DNA from: Okapia johnstoni
Lineage: Eukaryota > Chordata > Mammalia > Artiodactyla > Giraffidae
NCBI GenBank assembly: GCA_024291935.2
Contig: CM044317.1
Span: 21,350,230 to 21,414,229 of the forward strand
DNA length: 64,000 nt
Direction of reading: 5' to 3'
The notes beneath the pieces were generated by a model. It saw only the letters and a list, made by a program, of their open reading frames with translations, made no database searches and had not been told where the DNA came from. The first letter of the stretch is position 1, and each line of letters starts with the position of its first letter. Position numbers and translations under genes: made by a program. Shown here one piece after another: positions 24,801 to 37,009 of this stretch.

Positions 24801-25323
24801 TAGAATTACCCCCACTTCCAGAAAGGTACTATGGTCCCTTGAATGGTAAAGAAGCTTGGCTGTATTGAAGGTAGCCTCCTTTATGGAGCCATGGGGTCTC
24901 CTGGAAGCACTGAAGATAATCCTCCCTCAGAAAATAGTGAGTAGCTCTGAATCAGTGGTCAGAGATGGTTAGTTAGACCCTTTGTGTCTTGAGGGTTTAC
25001 AAGGAAAAGTGTTCCCACTCCATAGAACAGATGTTCCTAATCCATAAGGGCCCAGCCTCCAGAACTAGTCATGACCCAGTACATCCAGAATTCTGGAGAT
25101 GGCTATGTGTTTGAACTGAAGGAACTGAACCCAGGGAGGAGGGCATCTAGGCTCTGAGAGCTAACAGTGCTAACTATAAAGACCTACCACTTTGAAAATC
25201 CAGACACAGACCCCTAGACCCTCTGGGTGATAGCTACACATGCAAGTCAAAAGAAGGGACCATGGAGAGCCACCACCTTGAAAACCCACGAACCAGTACC
25301 CTGAGAATTTAGAGAGGTCCCAC
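24801..25323. other. Unrecognised intergenic stretch
   Basis: No gene, RNA or named repeat could be supported. Confidence 0.3.
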
Positions 25324-25540
25324 GGGCTTCGCTGATGGGTCAGTGGGTAAAGAATCTACCTGCGATGCAGAAGAGACAGGAGACATGGGTTTGATCCCTG
25401 GGTTGGGAAGATCCCCCGGAGAAGGGCATGGCAGCCCACTCCAGCATTCTTGCTAGGGAAATCCCATGGACAGAGGAGCCTGGTGAGCTACAGTCTTTTA
25501 CAGTTGCAAAGAGTTGGACGCGACTGAGCGACTAAGCACA
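25324..25540 (+). repeat. Bov-tA SINE
   Basis: Complete sense Bov-tA ending 'ggacgcgactgagcgactaagcac'. Confidence 0.92.
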
Positions 25541-25544
25541 TAAG

Positions 25545-25915
25545 TGTGATGAGTTTCCAATTGCTGCTGGAACAAATTAGCACAAATTTAGTGGCTGAAA
25601 ACAGCACAAGTCTATTATCATATAGTTCTGGAGGTCAGAGTCCAAAACAGGTGTTGGTGAGCTAAAATCAAGGGGTTTGCAGGGCCGTGTTCCTTCTGGA
25701 AGCTCTAGGGAAGGATCCATGTCCTTTCATGTTTCAGTCTCTAGAGGCCGTGAGCCTTCTCTGACAGTTGACTCCCATTCATCTTCAGAGGTAGCGATGA
25801 CCAGTTAAGTCTTTCTTATGATGCCATCCCTCTGGTTCTGACTGTTCTGCATCCCTCTTCCCCATTTAAGGACTTTGTGATTACACTGGGCTCATCCAGA
25901 TAATCCCAACCAATT
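25545..25915 (-). repeat. MaLR-type LTR (MLT1-like), antisense
   Basis: 'ttgctgctggaacaaattagcacaaatttagtggctg' and 'tctggaggtcagagtcc' are the antisense signature of MLT1-like LTRs. Solo and diverged. Confidence 0.5.
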
Positions 25916-26825
25916 TCCTTCTTTCTTTTGTTTTTGGCCATGCCTCGAGACAAGGCACGACCATAAGCTTTCTGCCAAGAAGATAAGTAGCTGTTGAGGC
26001 AGAATTGATACAAACAAGCAAAACACTGTGAACAAAATATCAAAATTTTAAATAAAGACAGGACCCAACCCTACCCTTAAGGAAGAAGAAAGAGTAAACG
26101 AAAAAAATTTTTCTGCTGTTCTGAAGATGAATCCATACATAAGAATGAGTTTCAACATTTTAGACAAAAGTAAGGCAGCCCTGGGAGTTCCTCATTTATT
26201 GTTGCTCAGTAGCTGATATAAAAGGATTTAGCTATGGATCTTGCCTTCAAAAATAAGCAAGAAAATTTCATAGTAGTTTTTGGAACACAGTACTGAATGT
26301 TCCATTTTCATAATTCCATTTTTCCTTGCTAATGAATAGCTATATGGTTTAAATTGTAAATTTCCTGTGGAAAAAAATGAGGAAATACAATATAGAGAAT
26401 AAATCTCATATGGATATTCAAGGGAGACTTGTACTTTTTGGAGTGAACATTTGAGCAGTTCTGTGATCAGATAATGTGGGCTTAACTGATCTTTACAGAA
26501 TGACTGATGTTCTCAAGGTATCAATACTGAAGGATTGTGTATCGATACACAGGACTGTGCTGTGAAGAGAGCTGGGATGTGGCCCCATTTAGAGGCTTCC
26601 AGAGATAACAGTCATGTGTGTGACACCCGCCACCATCTTTATTCCTCGATAAGAAATTCTACAGGTAACAATATGAGGAAGGGGTCTCTGCTTGGTGCGT
26701 CTGTTGGGCACCTCATCTCTTCAGATGACCTCACCACTGCGTACACTGGCTTCTCTATTTTGATCAGTGTGTCATGCTAGAGTCTTTGATACCGATACAG
26801 GTTTCACTGTGCAGCCTCACATGCA
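25916..26825. other. Unrecognised intergenic stretch
   Basis: No exon or recognised repeat is seen. 26535-26780 is open for 81 codons but resembles nothing known to me. Confidence 0.3.
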
Positions 26826-27011
26826 GCTCTGGTCATCTTTGTGACCCCATGGACAGTAGCCCGCCAGGCTCCTCTGTCCATGGGATTCCCCAGGCAAAAA
26901 TACTGCCCTCTTCCAGGGGATCTTTCCGACTCCAGTGATCGAACCCAAGACTTTTATGTCTCCTGTGTTTGCAGGCAGGTTCTTTACCACTAGTGCCACG
27001 TGGGAAGCCCC
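26826..27011 (-). repeat. Bov-tA SINE
   Basis: Antisense Bov-tA with a small internal deletion and a shortened body. Confidence 0.9.
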
Positions 27012-27414
27012 ATCTTACAAGAAGGTCAGAACAATTCTGACACTTCTCATAACAGCACCTCTGTGCTGCTATCATGGCTCACCTCTGTGGTTTCCTTCTC
27101 TCTTCACACCGGACTCTGCTTCTGGAGGGCAACAGAGGTTTTTGAGGCTTCTTCAGGGCTGGCTTTGTATCCTGGGCCCCTGACGTAAAGGTGCCTAACA
27201 GCAACACCCATGAAACACGTTTGCTCCCACTGTCTGTCTACCTAATTAACTTACTCATGTTTGAGAGACCTCAGTTCTTAATTTTAATTCCCCAGGGAAG
27301 CCAGACTAGATTGGGGTTCCATGTCATATGCTGGCATAGTATTCTTTACTTCATAGTATGTACCCCAGTGTGAGGTATTATATCTGGGTCACTTGTTTAA
27401 TGTCCGTATTTCCC

Positions 27415-27560
27415 ACTAGAGACAAAGTTATATGAGGGAAAGAACTGTCCATTTCCTTGTGGCATCTGCTGGGCCCAGCTTGGTGCCTAGCACAGAGTTG
27501 GGGCTAATGAAATATACATTCACCTAATGAAATAAAGGTGTCATGACTAAATGAATGAAA
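27415..27560 (+). repeat. L2-like fragment
   Basis: 'ctgggcccagcttggtgcctagcacagagt' followed by an 'aatgaatg' tail is the L2 3' end. Confidence 0.5.
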
Positions 27561-27619
27561 GACTGAGTAGAGTATTTCATTAATATAATAACCAGAGTCC
27601 AAGTAGCTCTCCTCAGTTT

Positions 27620-28095
27620 AGCATGATGGTCAAAAACATAGGCCCTAATCAATTTAGGCGAGTTCTTGAGCCTCTCTGTGCCTCTTGTCCTCATCTGCAT
27701 AATGGGTATAATAAGAATGCCTTTTGAGGATTTAGGACTTCCCCGGTAGCTCAGCAGTAAAGAATCTGCCTGCTATGCGGGAGCCGCAGAAGACAAGGGT
27801 TCGATCCCTGGGTCGGGAAGATCCCCTGGAGGAGGGCATGGTAATCCACTCTAGTAGTCTCGCCTGGAATATCCCATGGACAGAGGAGCCTGATGGGTTG
27901 CAGTCCATAGGATTGCAAAGAGTCAGACATGACTGTTGCAACTTAGCATGCATGCACCCATCAGGATTTAATGAAACTGTATGTATGTATACAGATGGGT
28001 CGATAGATTGATAAATAGATATAGGTAGATAGATAAATATCTGTGTATGTATCTTTAAATACTTAGAAGAATGCCCAGCATATAGTAAGCATTAA
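27620..28095 (+). repeat. MIR SINE split by a Bov-tA
   Basis: 'cgagttcttgagcctctctgtgcctc...ataatgggtataataagaatgcc' is the first part. 'gaatgcccagcatatagtaagcattaaaca' after 28060 is the continuation. A GATA-rich patch (28000-28045) separates it from the inserted SINE. Confidence 0.6.
27736..27962 (+). repeat. Bov-tA SINE inserted in MIR
   Basis: Sense Bov-tA. AGGATTTA lies on both sides (27728-27735 and 27963-27971), giving the target duplication. Confidence 0.9.
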
Positions 28096-28599
28096 ACAGC
28101 ATTTTCCAACACCTTAAAACCCCCCTCCCTGTGGTTATGGAATTCTCATGGTCACCACATTCAGCCATTGCTATTCTAGTGCACTTACCCTGGCTCACAG
28201 TAGTATTGATGTTTCATCTAATCTCTTTGCATGTTTTTAGTGCTCATTATCCTGTGTCTCCAGGCTGACTTATCTATCAGGGTAGCAGGCACAGTGCCCA
28301 GGACCATCATACTTGTAGAGACCCACAAAAATGTTTTAACTTCTTCTAAAATATGAAGGAAAAAAAAAAGAGATTTTAGACTAAAGAAAAATGTTTTAAT
28401 ATATAATATTAAAATATTTGCCTTTACCCCAGCACAGTCATAACGCATATGCTTTATTTATCTATTTTATGGAGGAAGAAGGGGCCCATGAAGACAACAG
28501 TGCCCAGGGCCTGGAAAAGTCAGAGTTCAGCCTGACACCACCCATCAGAACCTTCGCTCTTCAGTTAAAAGAAATTAGAACAAAAATGCTTGTGTGACA

Positions 28600-28782
28600 C
28601 TAGAGAGAACGAGTGAGTACCTACTGTATAGCACAGGGAAGTCTACGCAGGGCTCTTTGGTGACCTAAGTGGGAAGGAAACCCAAGGAAGAAGGGATATA
28701 TGTATATGTAGTGCTGATTCCCTTTTTGGTACAGCAGAAACTAACACAAATTGTAAAGCAACTATACTCCAATTCTTAAAAA
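28600..28782 (+). repeat. Ruminant L1 3' end
   Basis: 'ctactgtatagcacagggaagtctac' and 'gcagaaactaacacaaattgtaaagcaactatactcc' are the ruminant L1 3' UTR, ending in an A-rich tail. Confidence 0.75.
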
Positions 28783-29690
28783 TTCCTGACAGCTTTCATG
28801 CGCCATCTGAATTGTTTCCGGTAAGGGCAGGTGGCTCCTTGAGAAAGCACAGCCTGGAAGGAGGTGATCCTGCTATTCTGGGTCTACCCTCCGAAAGCAG
28901 AGAGGACTCCACTCACCGCCCTCCTCTCTCTTCCTCAGCCCTCCCACACAGCCTCATCCACAGGTTTCCTGCCCACACTCACCTCTTTTCCCATCTCCCC
29001 CTCGTTCACTCTCCTCTACCTCGGCTGTCAGGCTTCCTCTAACATACTCTTAGCCTCCTCTTGGCTTTCAGCATCCTTCACCTCTCAGACGCTCCCCTGC
29101 GTTCCTCACATTGCTTTGCTTCTTGAGCACTGCCTTTGGGTTCCTCTTCCCAGTCCCTCTCGTCCTTCCTGCCACTCGTTGTTCCTAGACATTGTCTGCT
29201 TTTCTTTACCTTGTTGTTCCTTTAGATTCTAATTTCAGGCACTCTTTATTCCTCTGCTACCTTTTTAATTTACTTTATTTTTAAAGACCTCCATGCTAAG
29301 TTCTTCTTTTTTAATGTCTCCTTTCTCCCTTTTGCCTACTCCTTTTTCAGTTTTTTGTTATTTCCTTGCCCTCTTTTCTGCTTCCTCTTCCTCTGAAGAT
29401 GTGGTCCTTTCCCTCCCACCTCACCAGAGCTGTGGAAACTCCACCCTCTGCTCTGACCCACAGAAGACCACAGGAAAGGAGACCTGATGTATGGTAGAGA
29501 CTTCTTCCTGAACCGGGCCTCCATGCACAGATGCTAGTCAGATCATTCATTTTTCAATGAAGACAAGCAGATTGCATATTCTGATGCTTGACAGCATATC
29601 AGGGTCATAAAATTGCAGGGGCCACCCAAAGCCATCCAGAGAAAATGTGGCTTCTTTGTTTTGTTAATAGTCAACCTGTTTGCCTTGCAG
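28783..29690. other. Pyrimidine-rich intergenic stretch
   Basis: 28900-29420 is a strongly C/T-biased plus strand with many 'ctcctc/cttcct' runs. Open frames here reflect that bias. No gene is recognised. Confidence 0.35.
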
Positions 29691-29696
29691 ACTAGC

Positions 29697-29770
29697 CTAT
29701 CCCCACCTCCACCCCCGCCCCCCACTTCACCCCCCGCCAGCCCCCCACTCCACCCCCCCCCACCCAGTAC
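29697..29770. repeat. C-rich low-complexity tract
   Basis: Imperfect 'ccccacc'-like tract with at least five runs of four or more C. Its minus strand is correspondingly G-run-rich. Confidence 0.85.
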
Positions 29771-29880
29771 ACACACTAGTTGGTTGGTGAGCAAAATTAC
29801 TTGTTCATTATGGATTACAGGGAGACAAATCCTGTAAATTAGCCTACTTAGGAAATATTTAGGCTTCCCTTTGGGTAAAA

Positions 29881-29946
29881 AGGGCTTCCCTGGTGGCTCA
29901 GATGGTAAAGAATCTGCCTGTAATGCAGGAGACCCGGGTTCAGCTG
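29881..29946 (+). repeat. Bov-tA head fragment
   Basis: Only the tRNA-derived head is present ('gggcttccctggtggctcag...gacccgggttc'). The BovB-derived body is missing. Confidence 0.8.
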
Positions 29947-30130
29947 CCAGGATTAAGCGCCACTTCAGAGAAGACCAGAGCAAGGCAGCCTTTTCAGAAC
30001 CAGCCGCCTCTCATCCTGTCTGTTCAGCCAGGAGCCAGGTCCAGAACTCAGGTTCCCAGGGGCTTCCAGCCGTGTCCACAGTGAATGGCTATGCATCCCA
30101 CTGTCCCACTGAGGAATGTCACCCCAACAC

Positions 30131-30342
30131 TTTCGAACCGTGGTGCTGGAGAAGACTCTTGAGAGTCTCTTGGACTACAAGGAGATCAAACCAGTCAGTC
30201 CTAAAGGAAATCAGTCCTGAATATTCATTGGAAGGACAGATGCTGAAGCTGAAACTCCAATATTTTGGCCACCTGATGGGAAGAACTGACTCATTGGGTC
30301 GCAGTGGAGATGACTTAGCGACTGAACAACAACAACAAATCC
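30131..30342 (+). repeat. BovB LINE 3' fragment
   Basis: 'gtggtgctggagaagactcttgagag...' to 'gcgactgaacaacaacaac'. Internally deleted relative to full BovB. Confidence 0.85.
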
Positions 30343-32267
30343 CAACACTAAGCTCAATATCTCAGATGCTTCTTCACCCCTTGCTTCTTCCTAAACTGGC
30401 AGGCTTAGGCATTGTTCTTCAGGCACTAGGAAGAACTTGGCGCCTCTGCCCCTTCTGGTCCCTGAGCACCAATATTTGTCCTGTTGCTGTTCCTACATGA
30501 AGCCTGAACCTGCCATAATTCATGATCTGGTCTCTGTCGGGTCAACCTCAGCTCTCAGTGATATGCTGGAGTCCTCTAAGATACAGCTGTGAACCCCAAA
30601 TCCTTGGCACAGAGGCCCCAGGGGATTACTGGAGTCAGATTTCCTGTTAGGTTCTCTGCTACTTCTGGGTCCTGTCTACATCAGGACTGGAGTATCAGGG
30701 TCCCCCAGGAAATCTGAAAACAGCACCTCCCTCCATCTAACAAGGCTCCATCTAGTTCAACTTGCCTGTCAGGCTAGAGGCTTCCTCTCGAGTCCTAAGT
30801 GGGAATTAGGACAGAAATGTCCCTCTTAGTCACCCCTTATTTATCTGACCCATATAACGATACTAGTCTACACTTAGGTGAGGCTTAATATGTGCTTTGC
30901 GTGGCTTAATGCTCAGAACAACCCTACGAGGAAGAAGTACTATTATCATTCACATCTAACAGGTGTGGAAACTGAGGTACAGAGAGGCTGGATGACTCCC
31001 TCAGAACCACAGAGCCCTGGAGTCGAGAAGGGAGGCAGGACGAGCATCCTGCGGCCGACTATGGAACCCCTGCTCTCAGACACTGCTATGCTGCTCCTTT
31101 GCCCACTCTGGGACCCCTGGCCTCTTCCCCTCATTCCTCTTTCTACTCCCTGCCCTCAGGCCAGGAAAAGTCCGGATTTTATTTCCCTGTGTCACAGGCT
31201 GTCTCTACCATGAGGCTGGTTTGTTCACCATATAAAGAATGGCGTGGGTTTTCAGTTTGTTTTGAACGCTTTACTTCTGCGTTTCCAAGAGAGAGGCTCC
31301 ATGCTGATGTCAGCGTGGGGCAAGTGTTTCACTTCTTCCATTGTCCACTTCAGAGGAATTCTGGGAACTGCCAAGACTGGCTTCTGGCAGCCACCCAACT
31401 CCCATATGGAGATCCAGAATGTGTCCTCGAGAGCCTCACTCAGATATCAGCTCCAGCCTCGGCAGTCCCTGGGGCCGTCAACAGCACGACTGCTTCCTCT
31501 GGCAGCAAGAGACGTTGGCCAGCGCTGGCTGGGCTGCCTTTTCCCACTGGGAGATCAGGAACAGAGACCATGGTAAGCACCCCACGTACAAGCAGCTCCC
31601 CAACACGTGGCTGCCGGCACTGGTGGCCCCACCTGTTGCTACAAGAGACAAATACTTGACCCTTCTACTTTCTTCACCTGCTGCCTCCAGGTGACCTCAG
31701 ACAAACGGGATGGGATTGGGGCCCCTTAACTGTGTTGCCCATTGAGGCCCAAGGCTTTCCAAGATGAGCCAAGCACACTTAAGACATCTATTGTTTCTCA
31801 GATACCTGGATTCTCTATCAAAACCTTTAAATACAAAGTTTAAACCCTAGGTGGTGGTGTTCTATTGCTCAATTAGCAGTAGCTTTAAGTGCTAAGGCTG
31901 TAGCTTTGTAAAGCATTATTTTATAAAATGGGACGTACACTCTCGCCATCAGTGACCATGTTCTAAAATGTTTCACCCTCTCAGTCATTTAAAAAGTATA
32001 TTTTGAGTAGCATCTCTTCATTTCCAGATAAGTCTATTTCCTATTCATTCCAAATCCTTCAGCAACGGTTCCCATCTGGCATTCTAGGATTCTTATGCTT
32101 CCTCAGGGCGCTAGGGGAAGTCTTTCATCTATTTTCAGTATTCCCTACAGAAATTGTACTTTTATGATAAGGTTGTACTTATTAACTAAAAAAAAAAATG
32201 TTCTTTGCTTTCTAGTAAAATGATAAATGACCCAGTGGCATTTATGCAGATCAGCAGGACTGAAATA
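30343..32267. other. Intergenic stretch with MIR at 30860-31030
   Basis: 'gctcagaacaaccctacgaggaagaag...gtggaaactgaggtacagagagg' (30910-30995) is MIR. A 186-codon open frame at 31099-31659 overlaps others in different frames and resembles no family I know. Confidence 0.4.
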
Positions 32268-32480
32268 CGTGCTGTGTGCTAAGTCACTTCAATCATGTCC
32301 GACTCTTTGCGACCCTACGGACTGTAGCTCACCAGGTTCCTCTGTTCATGGGATTCTCCAGGCAAGAATAGAGGAGTGGGTTGCCATTTCCTCCTCCAGG
32401 GGATCTTCCTGACCCAGGGATCAAACCTGTGTCTCTTCATCTCCTTCATTGTCAAGCGAGTTCTTTACCACTAGTGCCAA
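32268..32480 (-). repeat. Bov-tA SINE
   Basis: Complete antisense Bov-tA. Confidence 0.92.
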
Positions 32481-33297
32481 AATACATGGCAATGTAAATA
32501 ACGTATTACATGAGAAAAGAAATTTGTCTGGGAGATGGAAACTTTCGAAAGGTGAGGTTCACCTGGGCAAAGGATGACTGATGAGAAGGCTGGGCCACAT
32601 GTCTTGTCACCATGGTTATGTCTACTGTCCCTCTAAGACTTCACAATCTTCTTGTCACTGTGAAAAATGCCTTTTACATTTATTATGTACGTGTCTGTTT
32701 CAAGGGATGTCAAGGCACAGTGACTAAAGGTCCATTTTTTTTTGTTGTTGTTGTTGTTCAAATGTGCCCTGGAGGTTCAAGGGGCCACTAAGGTACTAGA
32801 TCATTCTAGGATCAAAGACTAGAAAATAAAAATGATCACCCCACTTTTTCACTAGCTGGGGCTACTGCACTTAGTAATGATGTCCGGTGGATTCTCAGAT
32901 TCCTCTCTTCCAGGATAACCACACTCTGAAAAGACTGGGAGCCCTCCAGTCAGACGGTGGTGCTGGGAAGCCATGAACACTGCATCAAGAGGGTAAATGC
33001 CTTTATATCTGGGGTGACAGGTGGCTGCTGCTGCTCCCACGTCTTTGCAGAGAAAGGAGAATTAAGGCAACAGCTACTTAGTGTCATTTTCTTCTTTGTT
33101 CTTTCATAATACTTGTTAAAAGGAAACAAGCAGCCCCAAATGGAGTCACTTGGGCTAAACCCAACCAAGACTTAATATCAACTAATCGCAGTTTCAGCCT
33201 CTCTCAGGAGTAGAATTTTAACTAATTTAGTCTGAAATTTCCTGGTCTGCACGAGGGAGGTAATCTGCTCTAGACCCCCTGCACCCCCATAAGGCAG

Positions 33298-33500
33298 GAT
33301 TCCCCAACCCCCAGGCCATGGACTGTTTTTTGTCTGTGGCCTCTCAGGAACCAGGCTGTATAGCAGGAGGTGAGTGGCGGGCTAGACAGTGAAGCTTCAT
33401 CTGTATTTACAGCCACTCCTCATCACTTGCGTTCCCCCTGAGCTCTGCCTCCTGTCAGATCAGCGGTGGCATTGATAAATTAAATGTAATGTGCTTGAAT
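33298..33500 (+). repeat. hAT-Charlie-like (MER1-type) element, partial
   Basis: 'ttccccaacccccaggcc' terminus, 'aggctgtatagcaggaggtgagtggcggg' and 'tgagctctgcctcctgtcagatcagcgg' follow the MER1-type consensus as I remember it. Confidence 0.6.
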
Positions 33501-33504
33501 TGGG

Positions 33505-33589
33505 CTTCCCAGGTGGCGCTAGTGGTAAAGAACCCATCTGCCAATGCAGAGGATGTAAAAGATGTGGGTTTAATTCCTGGGATGGGAAG
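33505..33589 (+). repeat. Bov-tA head fragment
   Basis: tRNA-derived head ending at 'gggatgggaag'. The body is missing, and sequence switches directly to antisense BovB. Confidence 0.8.
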
Positions 33590-33722
33590 TCGCCAAATCA
33601 TGTCTGACTCTTAGAGACCCCATGGACTGCAGCACAAGAGGCTTCCCTGTCCCTCACCATCTCCTGGAGTTTGCCCAAGTTCATATCCATTGAATTGGTG
33701 ATGCCATCCAACCATCTCGAGA
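33590..33722 (-). repeat. BovB 3'-end fragment, antisense
   Basis: 'caaatcatgtctgactcttagagacccc...ggtgatgccatccaaccatctc' is antisense BovB 3' DNA. Confidence 0.8.
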
Positions 33723-34232
33723 TAGTTTGATATTCTCAGGAACTGATTTTATGATCCCAATCCTTGCATCTCTTCATAGCTAGAAAATCATTAAATCCCT
33801 TCATGGTGACATCAGCTCTTCCTGACGAGCAGAAAACCTTTTGTAAAGTAAGTGCTTGATTACACTGAACTTCCCCTTCACCAAAATCTTATATGTTGAT
33901 CCATTGCTTCTTCTCCCACTCCCACCAGGGCTTCCCTGGTGGCTCAGACGGTAAAGCGTCTGCCTGCAATGTGGGAGACCTGGGTTCGATCCCTGGGTTG
34001 GGAGAATCCCCTGGAGAAGGAAATGGCAACTCACTCCAGTCCTTTTGCATGGAAAATCCCATGTATGGAGGAGCCTGGTAGGCTACAGTTCATGTGGTCA
34101 CAAAGAGTCGGACACAACTGAGCAACTTCACTTTCACTTTCACTGCCTCTTTGGAGCAGTCTCTCAGAGCTATTTGAGGTGTGTCTCCAGGGCTGCAGTC
34201 CTCATTTCTCCCCCAAATAAAGCTTAACTCTA
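33723..34232 (+). mobile_element. Ruminant ERV LTR-like segment, interrupted
   Basis: 'ggtgacatcagctcttcctgacgagcag' and, after an inserted SINE, 'gggctgcagtcctcatttctcccccaaataaagcttaac' resemble a ruminant LTR 3' part with a polyadenylation signal. No internal viral genes are present, so it would be a solo LTR fragment. Family assigned from memory. Confidence 0.4.
33929..34146 (+). repeat. Bov-tA SINE
   Basis: Complete sense Bov-tA ending with the 'ttcactttcactttcac' linker typical of BovA units. It interrupts the LTR-like segment. Confidence 0.92.
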
Positions 34233-34235
34233 CAA

Positions 34236-36838
34236 AAGGACATCACCAGATGCTCAATATTGATATCAAATTAATTATATTCTTTGTAGCTGAAGATGGA
34301 GAAGCTCTACACAGTCAGCAAAAACAAGACCAGGAGCTGATTTTGGCTCAGATCATGAACTCCTTATTGCAAAATTCAGACTTAAAGTTAACATCATAGG
34401 GAAAGCCTTTGACTATGCTAAATCCTTTGAGTGTGTGAATCACAACAAACTGGAAAATTCTTAAAGAGATGGTAATACCAGACCATCTGATCTGTCTCTT
34501 GAGAAACCAGTATGCAGGTCAGGAAGAAACAGTTAGAACTGGACATGGAACAACAGACTGGTTTATTGACTACGCCAAAGCCTTTGACTGTGTGGATCAC
34601 AATAAACTGTGGAAAATTCTGAAAGAGATGGGAATATCAGACCATCTGACCTGTCTCTTGAGAAACCTGTATGCAGGTCAGGAAGCAACAGTTAGAACTG
34701 GACGTGGAACAACAGACTGGTTCCAAATAGGAAAAGGAGTACGTCAAGGCTGTATATTGTCACCCTGCTTATTTAAGTTCTATGCAGAGCACATCATGAG
34801 AAACGCTGGGCTGGAGGAAGCACAAGCTGGAATCAAGATTGCCGGGAGAAATATCAATAACCTCAGATATGCAGATGACACCACCCTTATGGCAGAAAGT
34901 GAAGAAGAACTAAAGAGCCTCTTGATGAAAGTGAAAGAGGAGAGTAAAAAAGTTGGCTTACAGCTCAACGTTCAGAAAACTAAGATCATGGCATCTGGTC
35001 CCATCACTTCATGGGAAATAGATGGGGAAACAGCGGAAACAGTGTCAGACTTTATTTTTTTGGGCTCCAGAATCACTGCTGATGGTGATTGCAGCCATGA
35101 AATTAAAAGACGCTTACTCCTTGGAAGGAAGGTTATGACCAACCTAGATAGCATATTTAAAAGCAGAGACATTACTTTGCCAACAAAGGCCCATCTAGTC
35201 AAGGCTATGGTTTTTCCAGTGGTCATGTAAGGATGTGTGAGTTGGACAATGAAGAATGCTGAGCGCCACAGAATTGATGCTTTTGAACTGAGGTGCTGGA
35301 GAAGACTCTTGAGTCCCTTGGACTGCAAGGAGATCCAACCAGTCCATCCTAAGGAGATAAGTCCTGTGTGTTCATTGGAAGGACTGATGTTGAAGCTGAA
35401 ACTCCAATACTTTGGCCACCTCATGTGAAGAGTTGACTTACTGGAAAAGACCCTAATGCTGGGAAGGATTGGGGTCAGGAGGAGAAGGGGACAACAGAGG
35501 ATGAGATGGTTGGGTGGCATCACTAACTCAATGAACATGGGTTTGGGTAAACTCCGAGAGTTAGTGATGGACAGGGAGGCCTGGCGTGCTGGGATTCATG
35601 GGGTCGCAAAGAGTCGGACACGACTGAACGACTGAACTGAACTGAACTGAATACCAGACCACCTCACCTGCCTCCTGCAAAACCTGTATTCAGGTCAAGA
35701 AGCAATAGTTAGAACCCGACATGGAACAATGGACTGGTTCAAAATTGGGAAAGGAGTATGTTCCCTGATAGCTCAGTTGGTAAAGAATCTGCCTGCAATG
35801 TTGGAGACCTGGGTTTGATCCTTGGGTTGGGAAGATCCCCTGGAAAAGGGAAAGATTACTCACTCCAGTATTCTGGCCTGGAGAATTCCATGGACTGTAT
35901 ACTCCATGGAGTTGCAAACAGTCGGACACTACTGAGAGACTTTCACTTTCATGTTAATGCTGTATATTGTCACCCTGCTTATTTAACTTCTATGAAGAGT
36001 ACATAATGAGAAATGCCCGGCTGAGCCAAAGCTGGAATCAAGATTTCTGGGAGAAATAGCAATAACCTCAGATATGCAGATGACACCACCCTTATGGCAG
36101 AAAGCAAAGAGGAAGTAAAGAGCCTCCTGATGAAAATGAAAGAGGAGAATGAAAAAACTGGCCTAAGACTCAACATTCAAAAAACAAACACATGGCATCC
36201 GGTCCCACCACTTCATGCAAATAGATGGGGAAATGATGGAAACAGAGACAGACTTTATTTTCTTGGGCTCCCAAATCACTGTGGTTACAGCCATGAAATT
36301 AAAAGACGCTTGCTCTTTGGAAGAAAAGCAATGACAAGCCTAAACAAGTGTATTAAAAAGAAGAGACATTACTTTGCTGACAAAGGTCTATCTAGTTAAA
36401 GCTATGGTTTTTCCAGTAGTCATGTACGGATGTGAGGGTTGGAGAATAAAAAAGGCTGAGCATCAAAAAATTGATGCTATTGAACTGTGGTACTGGAGAA
36501 GACTGTTGCGAGTCCCTTGGACTGCAAGGAAATCAAACCAGTCAATCCTAAAGGAAATCAACCCTGACTATTCATTGGAAGGACTGATGCTGAAACTGAA
36601 GCTCCAGTACTTGGCCACCTGATGTGAAGAGCAGACTCATTGGAAACAGACCCTGATGCTGGGTAAGATTGAAAGAAGGAGGAGCAAGGGACAACTAAAG
36701 ACGAGATGGTTGGATGGCATCACTGACTCAATGGACATGAGTTTGAGCAAACTTTGCGAGATAGTGAAGGACAGGCAAGCCTGGCATGCTTCAGTCCACA
36801 GGGTCACAAAGAATTGGACATGACTGAACAACAACAAA
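34236..36838 (+). mobile_element. Nested BovB (RTE) LINE copies, ORF2 broken
   Basis: Reverse transcriptase remnants of the RTE-clade BovB retrotransposon. An older copy runs from about 34236 to 36838. A younger, less diverged copy (about 34474-35650) sits inside it; in that copy 34469-35230 is open, including the 'YADDT' catalytic box at about 34868-34882. It stops at 35227. The target-primed 3' end 'ctgaactgaactga' is at 35635-35649. The outer copy then resumes ('ataccagaccacc'), is interrupted by a Bov-tA, and continues to the usual 3' end. A stretch of about 160 bases is repeated near 34404 and 34572. Non-functional. Confidence 0.85.
35759..35957 (+). repeat. Bov-tA SINE inside BovB
   Basis: Sense Bov-tA ('gctcagttggtaaagaatctgcctgc...ctgagagactttcactttc') splits the outer BovB reading frame. 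Confidence 0.88.
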
Positions 36839-37009
36839 ACTTAAATTGCAACTCTCAAGGTGTGTATCTTTTTTACTCAACAGAGCTTTGGCTGGGCTCA
36901 AAGCCCATCTAAATTGTGGTTTCAATCTTGGTTAATCATTCAAAGTTTCTGACTTCCGATTTCTCAAGCATTCATCTCACTGGTTTCACCTGTCTTAGGT
37001 CACTGTTTT

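Noticed and set aside
29871..30500. 209-codon plus-strand open frame
   Set aside because: It runs through a Bov-tA head, unrelated DNA and a BovB fragment, so it is a chimera of repeats.
31099..31659. 186-codon plus-strand open frame
   Set aside because: It overlaps other frames of similar length, shows no domain, and the sequence has no paired splice sites or known homologue that I can name.
33723..34232. A complete endogenous retrovirus
   Set aside because: Only LTR-like sequence is seen, with no gag, pol or env region beside it.
34469..35230. 253-codon reverse-transcriptase-like frame as a host gene
   Set aside because: It is a BovB retrotransposon remnant, nested in another copy and interrupted.
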